The notes beneath the pieces are model-generated. The model saw nothing but the letters and a program-made list of their open reading frames with translations, was not told the DNA's origin and searched no databases. 36,108 nt of DNA. Origin: Flavobacteriales bacterium (GTDB lineage Bacteria; Bacteroidota; Bacteroidia; Flavobacteriales; BACL11). Below are positions 8,870-16,668 of this stretch, in pieces. Where the stretch lies: contig NZRO01000024.1 of assembly GCA_002696275.1 (NCBI GenBank), forward strand, positions 31,634 to 67,741, written 5' to 3'. How positions within the stretch are numbered: position 1 is the first letter of the stretch; each line of letters begins with the position of its first letter. A program made the translations under genes and the position numbers.

Positions 8870-9906
8870 AAAAGTTTTTACATCATATTATTTTCTTTAT
8901 TAACTCTTTTATTATTTTAAGTTTATTTAGTTCTTTAATTTCTCCATTTATCAACCCTAATTTGTTTTGGCCAATTTCATTTTTTGGATTATTCTTTCCA
9001 ATAATTATTAGTTTATCTATAATCTTAACAGTTTTTTGGTATTTCTATAATCGTAAATATATTTGGATAAATATCATTTTTTTATTCGTTTCTATTCCGT
9101 TTCTAAGTAGATATATTGCTTATAACAATGACAATTTTTTTGAAAAAAATGGTATTAAGGTAATGTCATACAATGTGAGGCTATTTAATAAATGGGGATG
9201 GATTGAAGAAGATAATATCAAACAAGAGTCAATTAATTTTATCAACAATCAAGATCTAGATATTATTTGTATTCAGGAGTACTACAATCCTAATAATGAT
9301 TTAGAATTAAATTTTAAATATTCTCATATTGGCATTCAAAAAAGAAAGGAGGATTGGCACATGGCAATTTATAGTAAGTATCCTCAAATTAATAAGAAAA
9401 CAGTTAATATTGATGGGGCTAGAATGAATAATAGTTGTATCTATTCTGATATTGTTGTAAATGATGACACAATAAGAGTATATAATATTCACTTAGCATC
9501 AAACTTCTTTCAGAAGAAAGATTTAGATTATATAATTTCTGCTGAAAAAGAAAAAGTGAAAAGTGGAGTGTTAGGTATTGGAAAAAAACTAAAATACTCT
9601 TTTGAAAGGAGAGGAAGGGAAGTAAGTCAGATAAAAGATCACATTAAGAACTCACCATACCCTATAATTATTTGCGGAGATTTTAACGATACCCCTGTAT
9701 CCTATGCCTACCAACAATTAGGATATAACATGAAAGATGCATTTATAGAATCCGGAAAAGGAATTGGAGCAAGCTTTATTAAAATACCAACTTTACGAAT
9801 TGATTATATATTTCTAGATAAGAAATTTAGATCTTATAATTTCACTACTCACGGACAGAAATTTTCTGACCACAGAGCAATTAGCTGTTCAATTATACTA
9901 GATTAG
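8866..9906 (+). CDS. Membrane-anchored endonuclease/exonuclease/phosphatase family protein
   Basis: 346 aa with three hydrophobic segments in the first 95 residues, then a DNase-I-like catalytic domain. Expected catalytic landmarks are visible: IKVMSYNVRLF (Asn), DIICIQEYYN (Glu), ICGDFNDTP (Asp and Asn) and a C-terminal FSDHRAISCSI (Asp-His). Such domains hydrolyse phosphodiesters in nucleic acids, phosphoinositides or sphingomyelin, and the substrate cannot be told from sequence. The membrane anchor makes an outward-facing or lipid-related role more likely than DNA repair, although mutL is in the same operon. Its stop codon overlaps the convergent yajC stop. Confidence 0.88.
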   Translation: MKKFLHHIIFFINSFIILSLFSSLISPFINPNLFWPISFFGLFFPIIISLSIILTVFWYFYNRKYIWINIIFLFVSIPFLSRYIAYNNDNFFEKNGIKVMSYNVRLFNKWGWIEEDNIKQESINFINNQDLDIICIQEYYNPNNDLELNFKYSHIGIQKRKEDWHMAIYSKYPQINKKTVNIDGARMNNSCIYSDIVVNDDTIRVYNIHLASNFFQKKDLDYIISAEKEKVKSGVLGIGKKLKYSFERRGREVSQIKDHIKNSPYPIIICGDFNDTPVSYAYQQLGYNMKDAFIESGKGIGASFIKIPTLRIDYIFLDKKFRSYNFTTHGQKFSDHRAISCSIILD

Positions 9907-10199
9907 CTTAATTTTTGAGACACTGTATTCATGGATATTGCTGATTTCTCAACTTTCATTTTTACTCCATAATTTTCAATAATTACAGAATGGTCTTTAA
10001 CTTCTATTACTTTACCATGTATACCTCCAATAGTAATTATAGAGTCTCCTTTTTTTAATTCGCTTCTAAATTTATTTTCTTTCTTTTGCCTTTTAACTTG
10101 TGGACGAATCATAAAAAAATACATTACCACAAAAATAAGTCCAAAAAACAATAATTGTGCAGAACCTTGACCTTCAGCTTGTAACAAAATGATATTCAT
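9903..10199 (-). CDS. yajC: Preprotein translocase subunit YajC
   Basis: YajC is the small accessory subunit of SecDF-YajC in the inner membrane. At 98 aa it has one membrane helix (residues about 14-31, AQLLFFGLIFVVMYFFMI), the signature RPQVKRQKKE directly after it, and a beta-rich cytoplasmic domain with KKGDSIITIGGIHGKVIEV. The order nusB, DUF1573 gene, yajC is a conserved Bacteroidota arrangement as I know it. The gene begins 5 bases after the preceding stop and ends tail to tail with the phosphatase-family gene, sharing bases 9903-9906. Confidence 0.96.
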   Translation of the reverse strand: MNIILLQAEGQGSAQLLFFGLIFVVMYFFMIRPQVKRQKKENKFRSELKKGDSIITIGGIHGKVIEVKDHSVIIENYGVKMKVEKSAISMNTVSQKLS

Positions 10200-10204
10200 A
10201 GTTT

Positions 10205-10618
10205 TTAATTTTGAAAAGGAAGTACCGTTCCTTTTATAGTTAGTATTTTTAAGTTAGGAGTTGCATTACTCACTATCGTAATTTTCTTTGTTTGTTTTCC
10301 TAATCTTCCTTTGCTGTCAAATGTAACATTCAATACATCAACACCTCCTTCTTTTATTATATCTTTCGGATATTGTAATTGAGTACAACCACAACTTGCA
10401 GAAGCCTTAGATATTATTAAATCTCCTTTACCTGTATTTTTGAGTTTAAACTCAACATCCACCTTTTCACCTTCAGTAACTTCACCAAAATCTATAATTT
10501 CATTTCCTATTACAGTAATAGAAGCCCCACTTTCTATTAATGAATTAGTTATTCCTTTATCTGATTTTTGACAACTAATAAGGGAAATTAAAGTTAATAT
10601 GAATAATATATTTCGCAT
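10205..10618 (-). CDS. DUF1573 domain lipoprotein
   Basis: A 137-residue protein with a lipoprotein signal peptide (MRNILFILTLISLISC; lipobox LISC, Cys16) and one DUF1573 immunoglobulin-like domain. The family hallmark is FKLKNTGKGDLIISKASAS followed by CGCTQ. Such proteins are common in Bacteroidota, and their function is not established; the fold suggests a protein-protein or envelope role. It lies between nusB (3 bases) and yajC (5 bases), so it is part of the leucine dehydrogenase-nusB-yajC operon. Confidence 0.9.
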   Translation of the reverse strand: MRNILFILTLISLISCQKSDKGITNSLIESGASITVIGNEIIDFGEVTEGEKVDVEFKLKNTGKGDLIISKASASCGCTQLQYPKDIIKEGGVDVLNVTFDSKGRLGKQTKKITIVSNATPNLKILTIKGTVLPFQN

Positions 10619-10621
10619 GAA

Positions 10622-11563
10622 TTAAATAAGTCCCCTACCAATTTTTTGAATTTTACCCTCTCTTTTAAATTGAGAAACTATTTTGTCTAAAATACCATTA
10701 ATAAATATTTTTGAATTTTGAGTACTATAGTACTTAGATATCTCTATATATTCATTAAATGACACCTTTACTGGAATCTCCTTAAAAGAAATAACTTCAG
10801 TAAGAGCCATTTTTATCAATATCAAATCCATGTTTGCTATTCTTTCCATTTCCCAGTTTTTTACTTTACTTTCAATAAGAGAATTAAATTCTGATGCATT
10901 ATAAATTGTTTTTCTAAATAAATCAACTGCAAATTTTTTGTCTTCATTATTTTTAAAAACATCCACAATAATTGAAGCAGATTTTTCTTCTTTTAAATTA
11001 TTAATCTGTCCCTTTAGGAAAAGTGCAATAAAGGGTAAATCATCTAACCAATATATACTTCTCTCTTGTAGAATATGATGAAAAATATCATTATCTAAAA
11101 TAAATTCATTTAATAATAACTGAATAAACTTCTTATCTTCTGTCAAACTATCTTTATTACTATCAAGATAATCTTTGTAATGATTACTTTTAATAACTTG
11201 TACAAATACTTTCCTAATAATATCTAAATCTCCTTTTCTCCAAATTACAGAAACTTTAGATAATTTCTTTGTAATTATTTCATCTTTTAATAAGATTGAA
11301 AAAATTCTATTATTAATAAACTTTGTATTAGGATTTAAATCTTCGTCAGTCGGTATAAATTTGGATTTATTCCCTTCTAAGAAACCCTTCGCATACTTAT
11401 GAAGTTCAAATAAAAACGAAATAATAATAATCTGTAGTTCAGAAATACTAGTAAAATGTTTAATCATTTGTTTCTCTGATGAAGTCATTTCATTTTGAGG
11501 GTGTGAAAAGTAAGTGTATAGGGACAGCATTACCCTTAACCTAATATGTCTTCTACTAATCAT
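10622..11563 (-). CDS. nusB: Transcription antitermination factor NusB (long Bacteroidota form)
   Basis: NusB binds boxA RNA with NusE (ribosomal protein S10) and supports processive rRNA transcription. The N-terminus ISRRHIRLRVMLSLYTYF carries the usual RR-x-x-R-x-x-x-M/L-Q-like start. The C-terminal all-helical NusB domain (about 200-305) includes NWEMERIANMDLILIKMAL, EVISFKEIPVKVSFNEYIEI and FINGILDKI. At 313 aa it is about twice the E. coli length; Bacteroidota NusB proteins normally carry this long central insert. Start and the leucine dehydrogenase stop overlap as TAATG, so translation is probably coupled. Confidence 0.93.
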   Translation of the reverse strand: MISRRHIRLRVMLSLYTYFSHPQNEMTSSEKQMIKHFTSISELQIIIISFLFELHKYAKGFLEGNKSKFIPTDEDLNPNTKFINNRIFSILLKDEIITKKLSKVSVIWRKGDLDIIRKVFVQVIKSNHYKDYLDSNKDSLTEDKKFIQLLLNEFILDNDIFHHILQERSIYWLDDLPFIALFLKGQINNLKEEKSASIIVDVFKNNEDKKFAVDLFRKTIYNASEFNSLIESKVKNWEMERIANMDLILIKMALTEVISFKEIPVKVSFNEYIEISKYYSTQNSKIFINGILDKIVSQFKREGKIQKIGRGLI

Positions 11564-12639
11564 TAAATTCTATTATTATGAATTCTTTGTTTTGCAATAA
11601 CTAAAGCAGCTTTATGAGAAGTAATATCCTCATTTTCTGCTTTTAAAAGAATTTCTAATGTCGTATCGTAAATCTTCTTAGTTTTATTTAATGATTCTTG
11701 TCTATCGTAACCATTTAATTCAGAATAAACATTAATCAAGCCTCCTGCATTTATTAAGAAATCAGGAGCATAAACAATTCCTTTTTCTTTAATCATTTCT
11801 CCATGTTTTATTTCATCTTCTAACTGATTATTTGCAGCGCCAGCAACAATCTCGCATTTTAATCTATAAATAGTATCAGTATTTAGAGTAGCACCTAACG
11901 CACAGGGCGCATATATATCCATATCCTTATCATATATTTCATCTCCAGCTATAATTTTAGCTCCATATTTCGCAGATACTTCCACAAGTTTTTCTTTATT
12001 TATATCTGTAATAAAAACTTTAGATCCTTCTTCAGTTATATGTTTTACCAAGTTCTCACCCACATGTCCAACGCCTTGAACTAAAATAGTCTTTCCTTCT
12101 AAAGAATCTGATCCCCACTTAAATTTTGCTGAAGCTTTCATGCCCCAATATACTCCATAAGCTGTAAAAGGAGATGGGTCTCCACTTCCTCCCATAGATT
12201 CTGGAATACCTGTAACATGTTTTGTCATTTCTCTAACATACTCCATATCTTTTGTACTCATGCCTACATCTTCTGCAGTAATATATGTACCACCTAATTT
12301 ATCAACATATTCCCCAAATTTTTTCATTAGAGCTTCTGTTTTTTCTGTGTTAGCGTCACCAATAATTACAGCTTTTCCACCACCTAAATTTAACCCTGAT
12401 ATTGATGCTTTAAAGGTCATTCCTCTTGACAGTCTTAATACATCATTTAAAGCATCAGTTTCATTTGAGTAATTCCACATTCTTGTACCTCCAAGGGCTG
12501 GACCTAATGTTGTGTCATGAATCGCTATTATTGCTTTTAAACCTGTTTCAGAATCGTTACAGAAAACAACTTGCTCATGCCCCATTGTTTGCATATTATC
12601 AATTACAGGCACCAAATCTTTATTCTTTACTTCCATCAT
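11563..12639 (-). CDS. Leucine dehydrogenase (Glu/Leu/Phe/Val dehydrogenase family)
   Basis: NAD-dependent oxidative deamination of branched-chain amino acids to 2-oxo acids, reversible, in the cytoplasm. 358 aa, normal for leucine dehydrogenase. Landmarks are GPALGGTRMW, the catalytic-lysine motif GLNLGGGKAVIIGD (about 95-108), the ITAEDVGMS segment, the Rossmann motif ILVQGVGHVGENL, and PCALGATLNTDTI. Two adjacent ATG codons (12639 and 12636) are possible starts. It is the first gene of the operon leading to nusB and yajC. The leader is 76 bases from the -7 box, longer than for most other genes here, and contains a 15-codon upstream ORF. Exact preference among Leu, Val and Ile cannot be told from the sequence. 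Confidence 0.93.
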   Translation of the reverse strand: MMEVKNKDLVPVIDNMQTMGHEQVVFCNDSETGLKAIIAIHDTTLGPALGGTRMWNYSNETDALNDVLRLSRGMTFKASISGLNLGGGKAVIIGDANTEKTEALMKKFGEYVDKLGGTYITAEDVGMSTKDMEYVREMTKHVTGIPESMGGSGDPSPFTAYGVYWGMKASAKFKWGSDSLEGKTILVQGVGHVGENLVKHITEEGSKVFITDINKEKLVEVSAKYGAKIIAGDEIYDKDMDIYAPCALGATLNTDTIYRLKCEIVAGAANNQLEDEIKHGEMIKEKGIVYAPDFLINAGGLINVYSELNGYDRQESLNKTKKIYDTTLEILLKAENEDITSHKAALVIAKQRIHNNRI

Positions 12640-12650
12640 TATATCAAATA

Positions 12651-12698
12651 TTAAATTGTGATATTTAAAATTTTAACTTCTTTTACTGAAGTTGTCAT
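12651..12698 (-). CDS. Candidate leader peptide ORF (15 codons) before leucine dehydrogenase
   Basis: ATG at 12698 opens MTTSVKEVKILNITI and stops with TAA at 12651, 11 bases before the leucine dehydrogenase start. Nine of 15 residues are Thr, Val, Ile or Leu. The ATG lies 17 bases after the -7 box at 12716-12723, which is where the start codon falls for other genes in this window, while the dehydrogenase ATG is far beyond. A 6-base inverted repeat lies inside the ORF. A role as a regulatory leader peptide is inference; the base composition alone favours Ile, Leu and Lys codons. Confidence 0.4.
   Translation of the reverse strand: MTTSVKEVKILNITI
12675..12693 (-). repeat. Inverted repeat in the leucine dehydrogenase leader
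   Basis: AACTTC and GAAGTT form a perfect 6-base stem with a 7-base loop in the leader RNA, inside the 15-codon leader ORF. It is not followed by a long U run on the minus strand, so it is not a typical intrinsic terminator. It could be a protein-binding dyad or an RNA hairpin that a ribosome on the leader ORF would disrupt. Confidence 0.4.
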
Positions 12699-12715
12699 GT
12701 TTTTTTATCGGTTTG

Positions 12716-12746
12716 CAAAATTAGTTATTATTTTTGTCCTACCAAA
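12716..12746 (-). promoter_or_regulatory. Full -33/-7 promoter for leucine dehydrogenase-nusB-yajC
   Basis: On the minus strand TTTG (12743-12746) and TAATTTTG (12716-12723) are separated by 19 bases, an exact fit to the Bacteroidota consensus TTTG-N19-TAnnTTTG. This is the only promoter in the window with both elements well matched. A plus-strand -7 box lies within its spacer. Confidence 0.7.
12729..12736 (+). promoter_or_regulatory. -7 promoter box for the ABC exporter
   Basis: TATTTTTG on the plus strand lies 29 bases before the TTG start at 12766, and inside the spacer of the divergent leucine dehydrogenase promoter. No -33 TTTG is found at the correct distance. Confidence 0.45.
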
Positions 12747-12765
12747 ATCAAAATAATTAATAGAA

Positions 12766-14526
12766 TTGAAAAACCTATTACATCTTAATAAATACCTTCT
12801 AAAGTATAAAACACTTTTAATTATAGGAGCAATTTTTATTCTAATTTCTAATATTTTTGCTTTATATCCCGCTGAATTTGTTAGACATGCTTTTGATAAT
12901 ATACAACAAGCTTTATCCCAAAATATCAATGAAACATCTATACACTACACACTCTTAAAATTTGGCAGCTTGATTCTTTTATTCGCAATAATGAAAGGTC
13001 TCTTCATGTTTTTTATGAGACAAACTATAATTGTAATGAGTAGAAAGATTGAATTTGACTTAAAAAATGAGATTTACAAGAAATATCAAAACCTTAGTAT
13101 TTCTTTTTATAAGAAAAATAATACTGGTGATTTGATGAATAGAATTACTGAAGATGTTAACAGAGTTAGAATGTATCTAGGTCCAGCAATAATGTATACT
13201 ATAAACATGTTCTTTCTTTTTACTTTAGTAATATCTAAGATGTTAAGTATTAATGTAAGTTTAACATTATATGTACTTATTCCATTACCAATTTTAGCTC
13301 TTGCTGTTTATTTTGTTAGTACACAAATAAATAAAAAAAGTGAACAATCTCAAGCTCAGTTATCTACTCTAACATCTATAAGTCAAGAGACTTTTAGCGC
13401 AATAAATATCATTAAAATTTTTAGTAATGAAGACAACGCGTTTAATCGATTTTATGAAGAATGTAAAAATTACAAGAAAAGACAATTAAGACTAGTATCT
13501 GTAGAAGCATGGTTTTTTCCTCTTATTATACTTTTAATTGGTATAAGTACAATTACAACAGTTTATATAGGAGGACTTGAAAGTTTTAAAGGAACTATTA
13601 CTGCGGGTAACATTGCTGAATTTATTATTTATGTAAACATGCTCACTTGGCCTGTTGCTTCTGTTGGATGGGTAACATCATTAATACAAAGAGCAGAAGC
13701 TTCTATGCAGAGAGTAAAAGAATTTTTAGATACACAGACAACAATATTTAACCATACATCTAAAGACACCAAAATCAAAGGAAATATAGAGTTTAGTAAA
13801 GTTAGTTTTACGTATCCTGATACAGGAATACAAGCATTAAGGAGTGTTAGTTTTAAAATTAAAGAGAATGAGACATTAGGGGTTTTTGGAAAAACCGGAA
13901 GCGGAAAATCTACTATTGCCAATCTAATTGCAAGAATATATGATCGAGATGAAGGGAAAATATCCATTGGTAAAATAGATATTAAGAATTTAAATCTTTA
14001 TCAACTTAGAAGAAATATAGGATATGTTCCTCAAGATGGTTTTCTATTTTCTGGAACTATTAGAGAAAATATAAGTTTTGGTAAAAGTGAATTTACAGAA
14101 ACTGAAATAATTCATGCAGCTAAAACTGCCGGGATTACAGAAGAGATAAATCAATTTCCTAATAAATATGACACCTTAGTTGGAGAAAGAGGTGTTCAAC
14201 TTTCTGGTGGTCAGAGACAAAGATTGTCTATTGCAAGAGCTCTTTTTATAAACCCTTCTATTTATATTTTCGATGATTGCTTATCTGCTATTGATGCAAA
14301 TAAAGAAAAGTTAATTTTAGAAAATCTAAAAGCAAAAATTAAAAATAACACCAATATAATTATTAGCCATAGAACTGCTTCTATGAAGTATGCTAATCAT
14401 ATAATAGTTTTAGAAGATGGAAAAGTTATTGAGGAAGGTAATCATGAGTATTTAGTAAAACTAAATGGATTTTATGCAGAAATGCATCTGAAACAAACCA
14501 ATGAAAATATTAAAGATAGAGTATAA
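12766..14526 (+). CDS. ABC exporter, fused membrane and ATPase domains (type IV half-transporter)
   Basis: 586 aa with an N-terminal six-helix membrane domain (about 15-310) and a C-terminal ATPase. Walker A is GKTGSGKST (375-383), Q-loop VPQDGFLFSG, signature LSGGQ (479-483), Walker B IYIFDD (499-504) and H-loop ISHR (His535). The residue after the Walker B aspartate is Asp instead of the catalytic Glu (FDDCLSAID), as in the MdlB-like or heterodimer-type subunits. It may act as a homodimer with slowed hydrolysis or with a partner encoded elsewhere. No C39 peptidase domain is present. The substrate is unknown; lipid or drug export is usual. Start is TTG. Confidence 0.9.
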   Translation: MKNLLHLNKYLLKYKTLLIIGAIFILISNIFALYPAEFVRHAFDNIQQALSQNINETSIHYTLLKFGSLILLFAIMKGLFMFFMRQTIIVMSRKIEFDLKNEIYKKYQNLSISFYKKNNTGDLMNRITEDVNRVRMYLGPAIMYTINMFFLFTLVISKMLSINVSLTLYVLIPLPILALAVYFVSTQINKKSEQSQAQLSTLTSISQETFSAINIIKIFSNEDNAFNRFYEECKNYKKRQLRLVSVEAWFFPLIILLIGISTITTVYIGGLESFKGTITAGNIAEFIIYVNMLTWPVASVGWVTSLIQRAEASMQRVKEFLDTQTTIFNHTSKDTKIKGNIEFSKVSFTYPDTGIQALRSVSFKIKENETLGVFGKTGSGKSTIANLIARIYDRDEGKISIGKIDIKNLNLYQLRRNIGYVPQDGFLFSGTIRENISFGKSEFTETEIIHAAKTAGITEEINQFPNKYDTLVGERGVQLSGGQRQRLSIARALFINPSIYIFDDCLSAIDANKEKLILENLKAKIKNNTNIIISHRTASMKYANHIIVLEDGKVIEEGNHEYLVKLNGFYAEMHLKQTNENIKDRV

Positions 14527-14532
14527 TTAGTT

Positions 14533-14540
14533 TATATTTG
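14533..14540 (+). promoter_or_regulatory. -7 promoter box for the methyltransferase
   Basis: TATATTTG, a match to TAnnTTTG, starts 7 bases after the ABC exporter stop and ends 21 bases before ATG 14562. The box contains the TTG (14538) that would otherwise look like the gene's start. Confidence 0.55.
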
Positions 14541-14561
14541 CTTTACAATGAAAAAAATTCT

Positions 14562-15329
14562 ATGAAAACTCTAATAAGTCTTGCAACACGATTAATTCCC
14601 AGACATTATCTACAACATGTAAGTCATTTCTTTTTAAGAATTTTTTCTTTATTCATAAGGGGAAATAAATTTGAGGACCCTATAAACGGAAAAACTTACA
14701 GAAGATTATTACCATATGGAAGGCTTAAACCTAGAGAAAATGCAATTGCTCCTGATAGTATGAGTTTAGAAAGACATCGACTTATGTGGCTTTTTTTGAA
14801 GGATAAAACTAATTTCTTTACTGATAACCTAAGGTTTTTACATATTGCTCCTGAATATTGTTTTATTAAGATATTTAAAGGAATGAAAAACTTAGACTAC
14901 ACAACAGGTGATTTAATATCTCCTTGGGCGGATGTAAAATTTGATGTACACAACATTCCTTTTAATGAAAACTCTTTTGATGTAGTAATTTGCAATCATG
15001 TTCTTGAGCATGTTCAAGATTCACACAAAGTAATGACAGAATTTTACAGAGTAATGAAACCAGGGGGATGGGGAATTTTTCAAGTTCCTATTGATACGAA
15101 TAATCCAAATACTGAGGAGGACCCTAATGTAAGCGATCCTAAAGAAAGAGAAAGGTTATATTGGCAAGATGATCATGTAAGGTTATTTGGTTTAGATTAT
15201 GGAAAAAGATTAGAAAAAGCAGGATTTAAGGTTACTGAAAGCGATTTTATTAATGAACTTGATCCTAAACTTATACAAAGATACGCTTTACCAAAAGGAG
15301 AAATAATATATTTCTGTGAAAAAAAATAG
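14562..15329 (+). CDS. SAM-dependent methyltransferase (class I)
   Basis: 255 aa from ATG 14562. The region FLHIAPEYCFIKIFKG replaces the usual glycine-rich SAM loop and is followed by DYTTGDL and FDVHNIPFNENSFDVVICNHVLEHVQD, the classic Methyltransf_11 post-I and motif-II region. Then comes EFYRVMKPGGWGIFQVPID. An N-terminal basic, amphipathic segment (about 1-30) may associate with the membrane. Proteins of this type are often linked to surface polysaccharide or lipid genes, which fits the neighbouring acyltransferase. The upstream TTG at 14538 lies inside a promoter box and was rejected as start. The methyl acceptor is unknown. Confidence 0.85.
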   Translation: MKTLISLATRLIPRHYLQHVSHFFLRIFSLFIRGNKFEDPINGKTYRRLLPYGRLKPRENAIAPDSMSLERHRLMWLFLKDKTNFFTDNLRFLHIAPEYCFIKIFKGMKNLDYTTGDLISPWADVKFDVHNIPFNENSFDVVICNHVLEHVQDSHKVMTEFYRVMKPGGWGIFQVPIDTNNPNTEEDPNVSDPKERERLYWQDDHVRLFGLDYGKRLEKAGFKVTESDFINELDPKLIQRYALPKGEIIYFCEKK

Positions 15330-16668
15330 AATAAATCTATCTAGAATTACTAGCTCGGGAAACTTTATTCCGGAAATAGATGGATTAAGATTTGTTGCTA
15401 TTGTATCCGTTGTTTTATTTCATTTGTACGGATTTATTGAGAATAAGGACGGTTCTGTATATAACACTATATATAATTTCGATTTTATCGCAAATTTTCT
15501 GAAAAATGGAAATTTTGGTGTGGAGTTATTTTTTGTTTTGAGTGGATTTATTTTAGGCCTTCCATTTGCAAAGCATTACTTAAAGGACTCTAATAAGGTA
15601 TCTCTAAAATCTTATTTTTTAAGAAGAATAAGCAGGTTAGAACCTCCTTATATTATTGTTATGTTTTTACTCTTAATGGGAAGTGTTTTTGTAAGTAAAA
15701 ACCTAAGTACTACAGAAGGATTTCAAAGTTTTTTAGCATCTATTGCTTACATGCATAATTTTATTTATGAGGAACCCTCTTTCATCAATACGGTTGCTTG
15801 GAGTTTGGAAATTGAAATTCAGTTTTATATTTTAGCTCCAATATTATCTTTATTTTTCAGTATTAATAACAATCTCACTAGGAGGTTTCTATTAATATTC
15901 ACCATAATAGTTTTTTCAGTATTTAGTTTATTAGTTATACTTCCATTTCTATCTATATTAAATTATTTACATTACTTTTTAGTAGGATTTTTACTTGTGG
16001 ATTTTTATCTGATGGAGGGGGTAACTAATAAAACATCTATTTTAAGAAACAGACTAACCATCATTGAGTTACTTGGCTTTGCTGCAGTAACAGTTTCACT
16101 AGTATTCGCAGGTATGAAATTAGATTTAGGACTAGGATTTACAATAATGTTTGGAGTACTAACATTATTCACACTATCATTATTATTATTTGTAAATTCT
16201 TATCTCTTGGAGAGCGTATCAAACAAAACATCTATTTTAAGAAAAAGCTTTACCATCCTTGCTTTACTTCTAATTTTTAGTTGCAATGAAAAATATTTTG
16301 ACTTTACATTTCAGAAAATTATATGGGAAATTAATGTGTTAATATTAATTTTCTGTTCGTATTATAATATTATTTTACGAAAATCAATACCATTCTTTTC
16401 TTTAAAGACTATTACAAATATTGGTGGGATGTGTTATACCATTTATTTGCTACATTTTGCAATAATTAGCTTTGTCGGCAATCCTCTTTTATCTTTTCAA
16501 TTTTCGGATAATCCAATACTAAATATCGGATTATATTCCATTTTTATAATATCTAGTATCTTATTAATTTCTGTTGTATTTTTTGTTTTGATAGAAAGAC
16601 CATGCATGAACAAAAATTGGCCTAATAAACTTAAAAATTATGTCAGAAGATTTATTACAGCAAATTAG
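15316..16668 (+). CDS. Membrane acyltransferase, OafA/YrhL (acyltransferase 3) family
   Basis: 450 aa, multi-pass inner-membrane protein that would O-acylate surface sugars. The family start FIPEIDGLRFVAIVSVVLFHLYG carries the conserved His, GNFGVELFFVLSGFILGLPF is the second motif, and SYFLRRISRLEPPYII the third. AWSLEIEIQFYILAPIL holds the conserved Glu residues. The start is GTG 15316, overlapping the methyltransferase by 14 bases. Around residues 229-315 the protein contains an in-frame repeat: NKTSILRNRLTI and NKTSILRKSFTI lie 65 residues apart, so one membrane hairpin appears duplicated. The conserved catalytic part lies before the repeat and is intact. Confidence 0.9.
   Translation: MKKNRINLSRITSSGNFIPEIDGLRFVAIVSVVLFHLYGFIENKDGSVYNTIYNFDFIANFLKNGNFGVELFFVLSGFILGLPFAKHYLKDSNKVSLKSYFLRRISRLEPPYIIVMFLLLMGSVFVSKNLSTTEGFQSFLASIAYMHNFIYEEPSFINTVAWSLEIEIQFYILAPILSLFFSINNNLTRRFLLIFTIIVFSVFSLLVILPFLSILNYLHYFLVGFLLVDFYLMEGVTNKTSILRNRLTIIELLGFAAVTVSLVFAGMKLDLGLGFTIMFGVLTLFTLSLLLFVNSYLLESVSNKTSILRKSFTILALLLIFSCNEKYFDFTFQKIIWEINVLILIFCSYYNIILRKSIPFFSLKTITNIGGMCYTIYLLHFAIISFVGNPLLSFQFSDNPILNIGLYSIFIISSILLISVVFFVLIERPCMNKNWPNKLKNYVRRFITAN
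16001..16261 (+). repeat. In-frame direct repeat inside the acyltransferase gene
   Basis: Bases from 16001 and from 16196 align for about 66 bases at roughly 80% identity by eye, with an identical 20-base core, AAAACATCTATTTTAAGAAA, at 16030 and 16225. The period is 195 bases (65 codons), so the frame is kept. It is a partial tandem duplication of a membrane segment and its loop; outside the aligned part the two units have diverged. Confidence 0.75.

Noticed and set aside
9900..9910. Terminator between the convergent phosphatase-family gene and yajC
   Set aside because: The two stop codons overlap and no hairpin with a T run is visible on either strand.
12426..12668. 80-codon plus-strand frame opposite the start of leucine dehydrogenase
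   Set aside because: It is antisense to a well-conserved enzyme, crosses its start and leader, and has no signal or domain.
12705..12929. 74-codon minus-strand frame across the divergent promoters and the start of the ABC exporter
   Set aside because: It is antisense to the exporter's first membrane helix and covers both promoters; nothing recognisable.
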